Assembly: GCA_018814875.1 (NCBI GenBank)
Contig: JAHIYH010000046.1
Span: forward strand, 1-55,363
Direction: 5' to 3'
From: Patescibacteria group bacterium
Lineage (GTDB): Bacteria; Patescibacteriota; Gracilibacteria; Peribacterales; Peribacteraceae
Length of the DNA stretch: 55,363 bases
In this document: positions 43,397-52,492 of the stretch, in pieces
Position numbering within the stretch: position 1 is the first letter of the stretch
Layout of the letters: each line of letters begins with the position of its first letter
The notes under the pieces: generated by a model
What the model was told of the DNA's origin: nothing
Database searches by the model: none
The model's input: only the letters and a program-made list of their open reading frames with translations
Program-made: the position numbers and the translations under genes

Positions 43397-43640
43397 CTAT
43401 GCCATCGCATAAACACTGTTTTTACGATCCATGTAACTGTCAAAGATGTGCATGTACACCGCCTCCGTCTTCTCCGCACAGTCCTGTTCTGTGTAGGTCG
43501 GTCCAGGAAGCTTGCTAAAAAGGAAGCTCTGGATAGTGACTTTTACATCTGCCCGTGTGTCTTGCTTCTTGCGCCAATCAAGACTCAGACTTATGCAGTA
43601 GTTCCTGAGAAGCCTTTTTAACATTTTGCGTATCACATTA
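43397..43640 (-). pseudogene. C-terminal remnant of a type I restriction R subunit
   Basis: About 80 codons on the minus strand resemble the HsdR C-terminus: LSLDWRKKQDTRADVKVTIQ, then LPGPTYTEQDCAEKTEAVYMHIFDSY. The rest of the roughly 1,000-residue protein and the HsdM/HsdS genes are absent. It ends 3 bp from the stop of the OLD-type gene and is cut off upstream by the start region of the SNF2 gene. It marks the junction between two defence cassettes. Confidence 0.65.
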
Positions 43641-43753
43641 CCAATTCCTTGTTTAATACGGTAAATATGAAGTCGATGTGTTTTCTTATGTCCACGTGGC
43701 ATATCCAATGCTTTTACTTATCACTAATTCATTGCATACGTTATACTCCAAAC

Positions 43754-46699
43754 GTGAATATAACTGAATATCATGCAAAGTATTTCGCGTATGAGCTTAC
43801 CAAGAGAAGCTCATCTAATAGCTTGGAAAAGCTAACTTCTACGCTATCCAATGCACAAGTTGACCTTAACCCTCATCAGATTGAGGCGGCCCTCTTCGCT
43901 TTTCGCTCCCCCCTGTCTAAAGGGGCAATCCTCGCGGATGAAGTCGGATTGGGTAAAACGATTGAGGCTGGATTGGTGATATCTCAGAAGTGGGCTGAGC
44001 GAAAAAGGAAAATACTACTTATTGTTCCCTCGAACTTACGAAAGCAGTGGAGTGTTGAATTACAGGAAAAGTTTTTTATTCGATCAAGTCTTTTAGAGGC
44101 TAAATCTTTCAACCAACTCATCAAAGATGGAAATCTAAATCCATTTGATCAAGAGGATACTATTGTTATTTGCTCCTACCACTTTGCACGAAATAAGTCT
44201 CCATACGTAAAACAAACGCCGTGGGATCTTGTTGTAATAGATGAGGCTCACCGATTACGAAATGTATATAAGCCAAGTAATAAGATTGCAAAAGAGATTA
44301 AAGCATCACTTGAGGGTATCCCTAAAATATTACTCACTGCCACTCCTCTACAAAACTCCCTTCTTGAACTTTATGGACTGGTAAGCATTATTGATGACCA
44401 TGTTTTCGGAGATTTAAAGAGTTTTAAATCTAATTACTCCCGTGTACCACAAGTACAGGATATTAATGAAAATGAGTTGGGACTCGTAGAACCAAAACAG
44501 GAGATGTTTGCTGATCTACGTAATAGACTTAAAACTGTTTGTACACGCACTTTGAGACGTCAGGTACTCGAATACATTAAATACACCAAGCGCATACCGC
44601 TAACACAGGATTACATACCTTCTGACGATGAAATAGAGCTATACAACGAAATGACCGATTATCTGCAACGTCCGAAGCTCTACGCATTACCTGCAAGCCA
44701 AAGGCATCTTATGTCCCTTATTCTTCGTAAGCTTCTTGCATCATCATCCTTTGCTATTGCCAGTACGCTTGATGGATTGGCTACAAAACTTGAAATTCTG
44801 ATTAAAGAAGCAAAAAAGAAAAATGTTCAACAGGAACTAGGGATTCCCAATATCCAAGAAGATTTCGACACTTACGATGAGCTTTCTGAAGAATGGATTG
44901 ATGAAGAGGAGGATGTCGATGATGAAGAACAAAAAAATGAAGTTAAAGTATTTACAGAGGAAGATATTGAAGCGATGAAGGAGGAAAGAAAAGATCTACA
45001 AAGATATCGTGATATTGCCAAAAGGATATGGAAGAACTCAAAAGGAGATGCCCTGCTTATTGGGCTGGAGAAAGGATTTCAAATGACAGAGAATCTGGGT
45101 GCCCAGAAGAAAGCGATTATCTTTACTGAATCAAGAATTACTCAAAACTATCTGCTAGATCTTCTGTCAGATAATGGATACGCAGATAAAGTTGTCTTCT
45201 TTAACGGCTCCAATAACGACCCCAAATCTAAAGAAATATATGCCGATTGGCTTAAGAAACATAAAGACACGGACAAAATAACTGGATCAAAAACTGCAGA
45301 TATGAGGGCTGCAATCGTGGATTATTTTAAGAACGAAGCAGAAATTATGATTGCTACCGAAGCTGGAGCTGAAGGTATCAACCTCCAATTCTGTTCTTTG
45401 GTTATTAACTATGATCTTCCATGGAATCCACAGCGTATTGAACAGAGAATCGGACGCTGCCACCGCTACGGCCAGAAGTATGATGTTGTTGTTATCAACT
45501 TCGTGAATAGGAAAAATGCTGCAGATCAACGTGTTTACGAATTACTTGATCAGAAATTTAATCTCTTCAAGGGGGTCTTTGGTGCGAGTGATGAAGTGCT
45601 GGGAAGCATTGAATCTGGAGTTGATTTTGAAAAACGAATCGCATCCATCTATCAGTCATGTAGATCGGAAGACGAAATTAATACGGCGTTTGACGCGCTC
45701 CAGCAGGAAATGGACGAAAGCATTCAAGAAAATATGGGTGATGCAAAACAAAAGCTTCTGGAAAACTTTGATTCAGAGGTACATGAAAAATTACGTTTCA
45801 ATCTTAGCGAAAGCCAACAATATCTGGATAGGCATGAGCGTTGGCTATGGGACACAACAAAATACTTCCTCAAAGATGGTGCCGAGTACAACGACAAGGA
45901 ATATTCGTTCATTCTTAAAAAGAATCCGTTTAAAGGAGAGGAAATTCCACCCGGTCCTTACAAGATTGGAAAGAATGTAGAAGATTCTCATATCTATCGT
46001 CCTGGGCATCCTTTAGCGCAACGCATTTTAGAGAATGTAAAAGCGACAGATCTACAGGCAACGGAAATAACATTCGATTACACGAATAACCCCGTCAAAA
46101 TTTCTGTACTGGAACCTTTTGTCGGAAAAAGCGGCGTGATGCGTGTTGCCTGTTATACGGTTCAGGCCTTTGAAAGCGAAGACCATATTCTTACTATTGC
46201 TCTCGATGCAAGTCACAAGGTGTTAGATCCTGATGTGTCGAAGAAAATTTTTGCATTATCAGGAAGCACTAAGCAGTGTGAAGATCTGACAGCAGATGAC
46301 ATTGCACAGCTACAGCAGGCTGAAGATCAAACGGTCACTCTTATCTCAGGCCAAATTGCCGAACGCAACAGTGACTTCTTCGATACAGAAGTGGATAAGT
46401 TGGATAAATGGGCGGAAGATGTTAAGAAAGCCTTGGAACTTGATTTAAAGAAGCTCGACATTGACATCAAGACTGCAAAAACTGCATCGAAGAAGATCCT
46501 AAATCTCGATGAAAAATTGAAAGTACAGAAGTCGATTAAAGATATGGAAAAGAAGAGGAATGAGATGCGAAAGAAGCTCTTTGAGTCTCAGGATGAGGTC
46601 GAAGAGAAGAAGGAGGGGCTGATTGAACGAGTAGAGGCACAACTCAAACAAAATGCTACACTGGAACAACTATTTACCATCCGCTGGAATGTTATTTGA
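43754..46699 (+). CDS. SNF2-family DNA helicase/translocase of a restriction system
   Basis: GTG at 43754 is the preferred start (VNITEYHAKYFAYELTKR matches the usual N-terminus of this group); the frame is open 35 codons further upstream without conserved sequence. Motifs: I LADEVGLGKTIEAG, II VIDEAHRLRN, III LTATPLQNSLLELYGL, V IATEAGAEGINLQ, VI RIEQRIGRCHRYGQ. The last 150 residues are a charged coiled coil. About 981 residues. Its stop is 8 nt before the ATG of the Mod methyltransferase. SNF2-type helicases next to Mod/Res occur in other genomes (from memory) and may remodel or track DNA for the nuclease. Confidence 0.9.
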   Translation: MNITEYHAKYFAYELTKRSSSNSLEKLTSTLSNAQVDLNPHQIEAALFAFRSPLSKGAILADEVGLGKTIEAGLVISQKWAERKRKILLIVPSNLRKQWSVELQEKFFIRSSLLEAKSFNQLIKDGNLNPFDQEDTIVICSYHFARNKSPYVKQTPWDLVVIDEAHRLRNVYKPSNKIAKEIKASLEGIPKILLTATPLQNSLLELYGLVSIIDDHVFGDLKSFKSNYSRVPQVQDINENELGLVEPKQEMFADLRNRLKTVCTRTLRRQVLEYIKYTKRIPLTQDYIPSDDEIELYNEMTDYLQRPKLYALPASQRHLMSLILRKLLASSSFAIASTLDGLATKLEILIKEAKKKNVQQELGIPNIQEDFDTYDELSEEWIDEEEDVDDEEQKNEVKVFTEEDIEAMKEERKDLQRYRDIAKRIWKNSKGDALLIGLEKGFQMTENLGAQKKAIIFTESRITQNYLLDLLSDNGYADKVVFFNGSNNDPKSKEIYADWLKKHKDTDKITGSKTADMRAAIVDYFKNEAEIMIATEAGAEGINLQFCSLVINYDLPWNPQRIEQRIGRCHRYGQKYDVVVINFVNRKNAADQRVYELLDQKFNLFKGVFGASDEVLGSIESGVDFEKRIASIYQSCRSEDEINTAFDALQQEMDESIQENMGDAKQKLLENFDSEVHEKLRFNLSESQQYLDRHERWLWDTTKYFLKDGAEYNDKEYSFILKKNPFKGEEIPPGPYKIGKNVEDSHIYRPGHPLAQRILENVKATDLQATEITFDYTNNPVKISVLEPFVGKSGVMRVACYTVQAFESEDHILTIALDASHKVLDPDVSKKIFALSGSTKQCEDLTADDIAQLQQAEDQTVTLISGQIAERNSDFFDTEVDKLDKWAEDVKKALELDLKKLDIDIKTAKTASKKILNLDEKLKVQKSIKDMEKKRNEMRKKLFESQDEVEEKKEGLIERVEAQLKQNATLEQLFTIRWNVI

Positions 46700-46707
46700 A
46701 AATAATT

Positions 46708-48345
46708 ATGTCATATTCAACTGCACCAACCAATAACGGCAAAGGAAAGCCAAAGAAGCAGCGCCTTGAGCTCACATGGATAGGCAAAGACGAAGAAATA
46801 AAACTTGAGCCAAGAATACTGATTGAAGACCCGGAGAAGTCCTATGGTGATCCAAACACAGAAAACATGCTCATTCACGGGGATAACCTGTTAGCACTCA
46901 AGGCCTTGGAGCAGGATTATGCGGGAAAAGTGAAGTGTATTTACATTGATCCTCCGTACAATACCGGTAGCGCCTTTGAACATTATGATGATGGAATTGA
47001 ACATTCTTTATGGCTTAATTTGATGAAACCTAGGATAGAAATTTTAAGGAATTTACTTAATCAGAATGGTTCGCTTTGGATTTCCATTGACGATAATGAA
47101 GCTCACTACTTGAAGGTTTTGTGTGATGAAATCTTCAGAAGAAGTAATTTTGTTGCGAACGTAGTCTGGCAGAAAAGAACATCGCCTGATATGAGAGCTA
47201 CTATAGGTGCAGGGCATGATCATATTTTAGTTTATGCTAAAGATATTTTGTCCTTTAAAAAAATAATAAAACCTCTTCCTAAAACAGAAAAGCAAAAGGC
47301 TACATATAAGAATCCTGATAATGACCCAAGAGGACCTTGGGCTTCTTCCGATTTTACCGCACAAGGATTTAGGCCTAATCAAATGTATTCGATTACGACG
47401 CCTGGAGGCGTTGTATATGAACCACCAGAGGGTAGATGTTGGAAAAATATTGAATCTGTTTTTTTAAATTCTGTTGGGGAAGGGAGAATATGGTTCGGCA
47501 AAGATGGTAAAGGTGTTCCTAGGAGAAAAACCTACTTGTCTGAATCGGAAGGGCAAAATGCATGGACATGGTGGCCAAATACAGAAGTAGGACATAATCA
47601 AGAGGCCAAAAAAGAAATAAACACTCTTTTTGGGCCTGCCAATGCATTTGACACACCTAAACCAGAAAGATTAATTAAGAGAATTGTTGAATTAACTACA
47701 ATAGAAGGTGACTTGGTTTTAGATAGCTTTCTTGGATCAGGCACTACATCAGCTGTAGCACATAAAATGGATAGGAAACACATTGGAATAGAATTAGGTG
47801 AACATGCGAACACACACTGTATACCAAGGCTTAAAAAAGTTGTGGATGGAACGGATGGTCTGCCTCTTTCTGAATCACTTGGATGGAGAGGTGGAGGAGG
47901 ATTCAAGTTTTATAACTTAGCACCCAGCCTCCTTCGTAAAGACAAATACGACAACTGGATCATTGACGAGAAATACAACGCCAACATGCTAGCAGCTGCC
48001 ATGTGTAAGCATGAAGGTTTCCGATTTTCACCTCATGAAGAGTTATACTGGAAACAGGGCAAATCAACGGAAACAGACTATATTTTTGTAACCACAGCAT
48101 TTGTAACTGTTGAGCAGTTGGACAAAATCCACGAAGAAATGAGCAGTGAAGAAAGTCTGCTAATTTGCGCCAAGTCATTTGCTCCGGAATGTGAAGATCG
48201 TTACACCAATATCACCATCAAGAAGATCCCACAGATGATTTTGGGCAAGTGTGAATATGGACAGGATAACTACGACCTAAATATCATCGAATCAACGGAG
48301 AAAATTGCTGAAGATCAAGACATTACCGATGAAGACAATGAATAG
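46708..48345 (+). CDS. Type III-like DNA adenine/cytosine-N methyltransferase (Mod)
   Basis: Beta-class amino-methyltransferase of about 545 residues. The catalytic motif IV is IYIDPPYNTGSAF and the SAM-binding motif I, after the specificity region, is VLDSFLGSGTTSAVAHKM. The target recognition part lies between (SDFTAQGFRPNQMYSITTPG). N6-adenine modification is most likely. The gene is flanked by SNF2 and Res genes with short gaps or overlap; modification protects host sites from Res. The central stretch (47,100-47,750) appears more AT-rich than the rest, which is common where specificity domains are exchanged. Confidence 0.92.
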   Translation: MSYSTAPTNNGKGKPKKQRLELTWIGKDEEIKLEPRILIEDPEKSYGDPNTENMLIHGDNLLALKALEQDYAGKVKCIYIDPPYNTGSAFEHYDDGIEHSLWLNLMKPRIEILRNLLNQNGSLWISIDDNEAHYLKVLCDEIFRRSNFVANVVWQKRTSPDMRATIGAGHDHILVYAKDILSFKKIIKPLPKTEKQKATYKNPDNDPRGPWASSDFTAQGFRPNQMYSITTPGGVVYEPPEGRCWKNIESVFLNSVGEGRIWFGKDGKGVPRRKTYLSESEGQNAWTWWPNTEVGHNQEAKKEINTLFGPANAFDTPKPERLIKRIVELTTIEGDLVLDSFLGSGTTSAVAHKMDRKHIGIELGEHANTHCIPRLKKVVDGTDGLPLSESLGWRGGGGFKFYNLAPSLLRKDKYDNWIIDEKYNANMLAAAMCKHEGFRFSPHEELYWKQGKSTETDYIFVTTAFVTVEQLDKIHEEMSSEESLLICAKSFAPECEDRYTNITIKKIPQMILGKCEYGQDNYDLNIIESTEKIAEDQDITDEDNE

Positions 48346-51001
48346 GACTGCACAAACCATCACGAATCGGCTCAGTCTGCGTCCGCCTCAGACAGAAAGC
48401 TTGAAAATCCTCTCTAAGCTTGCAGATGAACTCGAACTTCGAAACGGCTTAGATCTTACTGCTGCGCTAAAGAAAGTGCATGAGTTGTACCCAACGTGCA
48501 GTGATTTTGAGCGCGACTTTCCTTCCGTTACCTTTGCCCTTGCTACAGGAGTCGGAAAAACCCGTCTGATGGGAGCTTTTATAGCGTATCTGTATATAGA
48601 AAAGGGAATCAGGAACTTCTTCGTCTTGGCACCGGGTACGACAATCTACAACAAGTTGGTGGAGGATTTTTCTGATCCCAACAATGCAAAGTACGTATTT
48701 AACGGCATTAGCGAGTTTGCACAGAATCCTCCTCGTATCATCACAAGTGACAATTACTCGGAGGCACGACAGGCAACGCTTTTTAGTGAGTCAGTAAAGA
48801 TCAATGTCTTCAATATCCAACGCATCAGCTCAGAAATGCGTGGAGGAAAAGAGCCACGCATAAAGAGGCTTTCTGAATACCTTGGCGAATCGTACTTCAG
48901 TTATCTTTCGGAGTTAGATGATCTAGTGGTTCTTATGGATGAATCACACCACTATCGTGCCGATGCTGGCATGAAAGCCATTAATGAACTGAAAGCAGTT
49001 TTAGGTTTAGAACTAACAGCGACTCCGATTGATACAAGTGGTACCAAGTTTAAAAATGTCGTATACGAGTATTCTTTAGCGAATGCATTGAAAGACGGGT
49101 ACCTAAAGGAGCCTGCTGTTGCCACCCGTAGAGACTTTAATCCAGATCAATACAGGAATGACCCTAAAGAACTGGATCTGATCAAACTCGAGGATGGTGT
49201 TCGAATTCATGAAGATACCAAGGTCGCTTTGGATATCTATTCTCGTGATACTGGCAATAAGTTAGTGAAACCGTTTGTTCTTGTTGTAGCTAAAGATACG
49301 ACTCATGCACAGGAGCTTAAAGAAATGATTGAATCGAATAAGTTTTTTGATGGGAGATATAAAGACAAGGTTATGGAAATTCACTCCAATCAACGAGGGG
49401 GTGAAAAGGAAGAAAACGTGAAGCGTCTGATGGATTTAGAAAAGCCAGAAAACACGACTGAGATTGTTATCCACGTTAATATGCTGAAGGAAGGATGGGA
49501 TGTCACAAATCTGTATACAATTATTCCGCTTAGGGCAGCAAATTCACAAATTCTCACAGAGCAGACTCTGGGACGTGGCCTCCGACTGCCTTTTGGAAAA
49601 CGTACCGGAGAAAAGAAGGCAGATACGCTTACTATCATTGCTCATGATCGATTCCAGAAGATAGTTGAAGCGGCTAATGATCCGAATTCCATTATTAGGA
49701 AGGAGAATATCATTGAAATAGACCCTAATTTTCTGCCGGAAGCGCAATCTATTATCACTTCATCTTCTACATATGCAGAAGCTCTTGAAGAGCAGAAAAC
49801 TGCTGCTGATGCACTACAAGATCCTGTAAAGAGACAGGAGGCAAATATTAATGTGCAGGCCAAACAAGTATTGTTCGAAACCGTTTCTAATCTTGGGGAT
49901 TCAGTAACGAACATAAATGACCTTAACTCTTCGGAAGTGAAGAAGGTTGTTTTTGAAAAACTCATAGAACGCGTTGAAAGTGCTCCTCAGCAGAATTTGT
50001 TTAAGCATGAGATTATAGAAGCTGCAAAAAAGGAATATGAGGAAGTAGTGCAGGAAGTGATCCAGAAAGTTATCCCTATTCCTCGTATTCTCATTCAGCA
50101 AAGTAATGAAGTCACTGCAGGGTTCCATGATTTTGATTTGGATGTGTCGAATCTGAACTATCAACCTGTTTCTGAAGAAATACTACGTACCACACTGAGA
50201 ACCCATGAGTTTGATATTCTTCAAAGTGAAGGAAGTGGAGTCGTACGCGATACCCCTGTCAATATTCTGGTTAATGAGCTCGTCAACTACCCAGACATCG
50301 ATTATGACCAAGTAAATGATCTCCTATACAAACTTGCTGCGCAGGCTGTTGGCAAGTTGGGTTCAGGGCGAGGTGATGAAGAACTACGTAATATCGTGCT
50401 CTACCACAAGCGCGAGATTGCCAAATTCATCTATGTTCAACTGAAGAATCATTTCTATTTGGAACAAGCTGGTTTTGAAGAGCCAGTTATTCATGCATTC
50501 ACAAAGATCGAGCCTCATAACTTTTCGAAGTATACGAAAGATAAGGTTCATCACTATTCAGAAACAATCCAGCCTACCAATACAATCCCATCCAAAGTGT
50601 TTGGCGGCTTCAAAAAAGCCTGCCACAACCTATATAAATTTGACTCAAAATCTGAAAAAGACTTAGCGGCAACTTTGGAATCAGATACCGATGTTCTGCG
50701 CTGGCTTAGGCCTGCTCAAGCACAATTCCGTATCTACTGGAAACATAATTCAAGCCGATACGTTCCGGACTTTATTGTAGAAACAAGTGACTGTATTTAC
50801 ATGATTGAAGTCAAAGCCGAAAAGGATATCGATGAGAAAGATGTTTTGGAAAAAGCAGAAGCCGCCAAGGAATTCTGTAATGCGGCATCTGAATATAATT
50901 CTGCTCACAAAGGAAAGCCATGGATCTACATATTGATCCCGCATACGACTATTAGGGCAAATATGAGCTTGAATGGGCTGCTTCAACTTAATGCTGCTTA
51001 A
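48329..51001 (+). CDS. Type III-like restriction helicase-endonuclease (Res)
   Basis: DEAD/DEAH superfamily 2 helicase with C-terminal nuclease, about 890 residues. Motif I FALATGVGKTRLMGAF, motif II LMDESHHYR, motif III LELTATPID, motif VI NSQILTEQTLGRGLRLPFG. The nuclease domain near the C-terminus has VPDFIVETSDCIYMIEVKAEKD, a PD-(D/E)XK site. Start ATG 48329 overlaps the Mod stop by 17 nt (ATG 48338 is an alternative), indicating translational coupling. Cuts unmodified DNA after ATP-driven translocation. Confidence 0.92.
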   Translation: MKTMNRTAQTITNRLSLRPPQTESLKILSKLADELELRNGLDLTAALKKVHELYPTCSDFERDFPSVTFALATGVGKTRLMGAFIAYLYIEKGIRNFFVLAPGTTIYNKLVEDFSDPNNAKYVFNGISEFAQNPPRIITSDNYSEARQATLFSESVKINVFNIQRISSEMRGGKEPRIKRLSEYLGESYFSYLSELDDLVVLMDESHHYRADAGMKAINELKAVLGLELTATPIDTSGTKFKNVVYEYSLANALKDGYLKEPAVATRRDFNPDQYRNDPKELDLIKLEDGVRIHEDTKVALDIYSRDTGNKLVKPFVLVVAKDTTHAQELKEMIESNKFFDGRYKDKVMEIHSNQRGGEKEENVKRLMDLEKPENTTEIVIHVNMLKEGWDVTNLYTIIPLRAANSQILTEQTLGRGLRLPFGKRTGEKKADTLTIIAHDRFQKIVEAANDPNSIIRKENIIEIDPNFLPEAQSIITSSSTYAEALEEQKTAADALQDPVKRQEANINVQAKQVLFETVSNLGDSVTNINDLNSSEVKKVVFEKLIERVESAPQQNLFKHEIIEAAKKEYEEVVQEVIQKVIPIPRILIQQSNEVTAGFHDFDLDVSNLNYQPVSEEILRTTLRTHEFDILQSEGSGVVRDTPVNILVNELVNYPDIDYDQVNDLLYKLAAQAVGKLGSGRGDEELRNIVLYHKREIAKFIYVQLKNHFYLEQAGFEEPVIHAFTKIEPHNFSKYTKDKVHHYSETIQPTNTIPSKVFGGFKKACHNLYKFDSKSEKDLAATLESDTDVLRWLRPAQAQFRIYWKHNSSRYVPDFIVETSDCIYMIEVKAEKDIDEKDVLEKAEAAKEFCNAASEYNSAHKGKPWIYILIPHTTIRANMSLNGLLQLNAA

Positions 51002-51030
51002 GCGGCGTGGTCGTGAACTGTATTGAAGAT

Positions 51031-51657
51031 CTAATTATACGAATAGATGCTCCTAACCACCCCCTCGATACGAAAATCCTCATCGGCTACAAATGGTTCA
51101 TATTCAGAATTTAAAGAAACAAGAATTGGGTTTTCTGCTTTGCGCACTTGCTTAATTAAAGCCTCTCCATTGTTTACACAAACAACAATACTACCGTTAT
51201 CGGCATCTGGTGACTTTCTAGCAATAACCAAATCCCCGTCACTAATTCTAGGCTCCATAGAGTCTCCCTTTGCTTTTACCATGAAAGCTTCCTCAGAAGG
51301 AAAACCGAGTAATTTAGTTGCTACAGGAACACGATCAATTGGATCGCCGTCAAGAATAGATCCATGAGGACCGCAGTGTGCCAATCCATAAAGATTAATG
51401 TATGCCACAGGTTTATCTGGCTCGTCTCCTAAAACTTGGTAGTCCTTTGGGTTTGAGGGGTTGCGACGTAGGTATCCTTTGTTCTCTAGTTGTTTAATAT
51501 GATGATGAATAACACTTGGAGAAGAGATGTTCAAAGCATCTTGAAGTTCACGAATAGTCAGAGGGTCATCAATATTGTTCTTTAATAACTCTAACAACCG
51601 CTTCTGAGTGGAATGAAGGTCGTTTCTTTTGCGGATAACCATGCGCACATCATGCAC
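51031..51657 (-). CDS. LexA/UmuD-type S24 self-cleaving repressor
   Basis: An N-terminal winged-helix domain (residues 15-65, KRLLELLKNNIDDPLTIRE with SSPSVIHHHIKQLENKGYL) is joined to a C-terminal S24 peptidase. The catalytic Ser133 is in GDSMEPRISDGD and Lys169 in EALIKQVRK. The predicted cleavage bond is Cys95-Gly96 (GLAHCGPHG), as in UmuD rather than the Ala-Gly of LexA. The 208-residue length is typical. It starts with GTG (ATG five codons later is an alternative) and is divergent from three small genes, with repeat operators in between, so it probably controls them and itself in response to DNA damage. Confidence 0.9.
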   Translation of the reverse strand: MHDVRMVIRKRNDLHSTQKRLLELLKNNIDDPLTIRELQDALNISSPSVIHHHIKQLENKGYLRRNPSNPKDYQVLGDEPDKPVAYINLYGLAHCGPHGSILDGDPIDRVPVATKLLGFPSEEAFMVKAKGDSMEPRISDGDLVIARKSPDADNGSIVVCVNNGEALIKQVRKAENPILVSLNSEYEPFVADEDFRIEGVVRSIYSYN

Positions 51658-51676
51658 GTATATGAAAATAAAAACA

Positions 51677-51729
51677 AGAACTATTGACTTTGTTCTATGT
51701 TTTGTTCTACAGTGGAGAGGATTTATAAT
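51677..51729. promoter_or_regulatory. Operator-promoter region of the LexA-like repressor
   Basis: An inverted repeat AGAAC-N10-GTTCT at 51677-51696 and two direct TTGTTCTA words (51690-51697, 51702-51709; 12 bp apart) lie over the promoter. For the rightward gene, TTGTTC at 51702 and TATAAT at 51724-51729 (16-bp spacer) place the start about 10 nt before the ATG at 51747. TTGACT at 51684 is an alternative -35. Confidence 0.65.
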
Positions 51730-51746
51730 TTACCATCCTATAAACA

Positions 51747-51956
51747 ATGGAAAAGAAACCAAAGAACGCAGGAAAGACATGGGCAGCCGCAGATGAAAAT
51801 CAGCTACAGAAGCTAATTAAAGAAAATACTCCTACAAGAATTATTGCACTGAAAATGCAGCGCACTCCAGAGTCAATCTACAGCCATGCTTCTGAACAAG
51901 GTAAGTCACTGAAACCAGTAAACCAGCGACCATACAATCGTCGCAAAAAGAAGTAA
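51747..51956 (+). CDS. Small Myb/SANT-like DNA-binding protein
   Basis: A 69-residue basic protein: TWAAADENQLQKLIKENTPT, then RIIALKMQRTPESIYSHASE and SLKPVNQRPYNRRKKK. This is a conserved small helix-turn-helix protein found widely in bacteria (SANT/GcrA-like trihelical pattern, recalled from memory). It is the first gene to the right of the operator, nearly leaderless, and so is likely under control of the S24 repressor. Confidence 0.75.
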   Translation: MEKKPKNAGKTWAAADENQLQKLIKENTPTRIIALKMQRTPESIYSHASEQGKSLKPVNQRPYNRRKKK

Positions 51957-51974
51957 TATTTCCCCCTCACCATC

Positions 51975-52280
51975 ATGACCTCATATCGTATTGTATGCAC
52001 AACACAAGACCCTCCAGGTGAATCCCACCATCATGCTCATATCGTTGCAGTTGGCATCGACGATGATGGAGACGGCAATGCTGACCAAAAGATGTCCCTT
52101 GGGGAAGTTTTAAGAAAGCTAGACAACAATGATTCGTTTTACACAATTGGCGAGCACAGCAAGAAAAAAGTTTTTGTGCATGACACATACTGTTGTGGTA
52201 AGCGCTATATCAAAACAAACCCTGACGATTATTTGGATAATAACCTCGATGAAATCCGAAAATGTAACTGGAAGCAATAA
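51975..52280 (+). CDS. DUF3892-family protein
   Basis: A 101-residue protein: YRIVCTTQDPPGESHHHAHI at the N-terminus, WAVxxA-like region replaced by MSLGEVLRKLDNND, and VFVHDTYCCGKRYIKTNPDD at the C-terminus, matching DUF3892. Function unknown; members often lie in mobile islands and small-gene clusters. It lies 18 nt after the SANT-like gene and is probably cotranscribed. Confidence 0.75.
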   Translation: MTSYRIVCTTQDPPGESHHHAHIVAVGIDDDGDGNADQKMSLGEVLRKLDNNDSFYTIGEHSKKKVFVHDTYCCGKRYIKTNPDDYLDNNLDEIRKCNWKQ

Positions 52281-52299
52281 TTCTTACCCCACTCTCTAT

Positions 52300-52473
52300 A
52301 TGGCACACTTCCACATTAAAGGATTAGACAAAGTAAAAAGCAATCTACTACGTATCGAACGGAATGCGAGACTTATCAATGAAAAGAAATTCAAAGTGCG
52401 TACCGATCAAAATCCTAACAAGATTGCAAAAGAAGTTATTGAGCGGGAACTGTTCAGAGGACTGGAACGATAA
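52300..52473 (+). CDS. Small basic protein, unknown
   Basis: A 57-residue protein from the ATG at 52300 (MAHFHIKGLDKVKSNLLRIE), Lys/Arg-rich, ending ELFRGLER. It follows the DUF3892 gene by about 20 nt. The frame is open upstream to 52129, but that part overlaps the DUF3892 gene. No family recognised. Confidence 0.5.
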   Translation: MAHFHIKGLDKVKSNLLRIERNARLINEKKFKVRTDQNPNKIAKEVIERELFRGLER

Positions 52474-52492
52474 CGCTTATATTCTAGGTATT

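Noticed and set aside
38906-51001. DISARM or BREX system
   Set aside because: No DUF1998, PLD-nuclease DrmC, PglZ, BrxC or BrxL-like genes are present; a helicase plus a methyltransferase is not enough.
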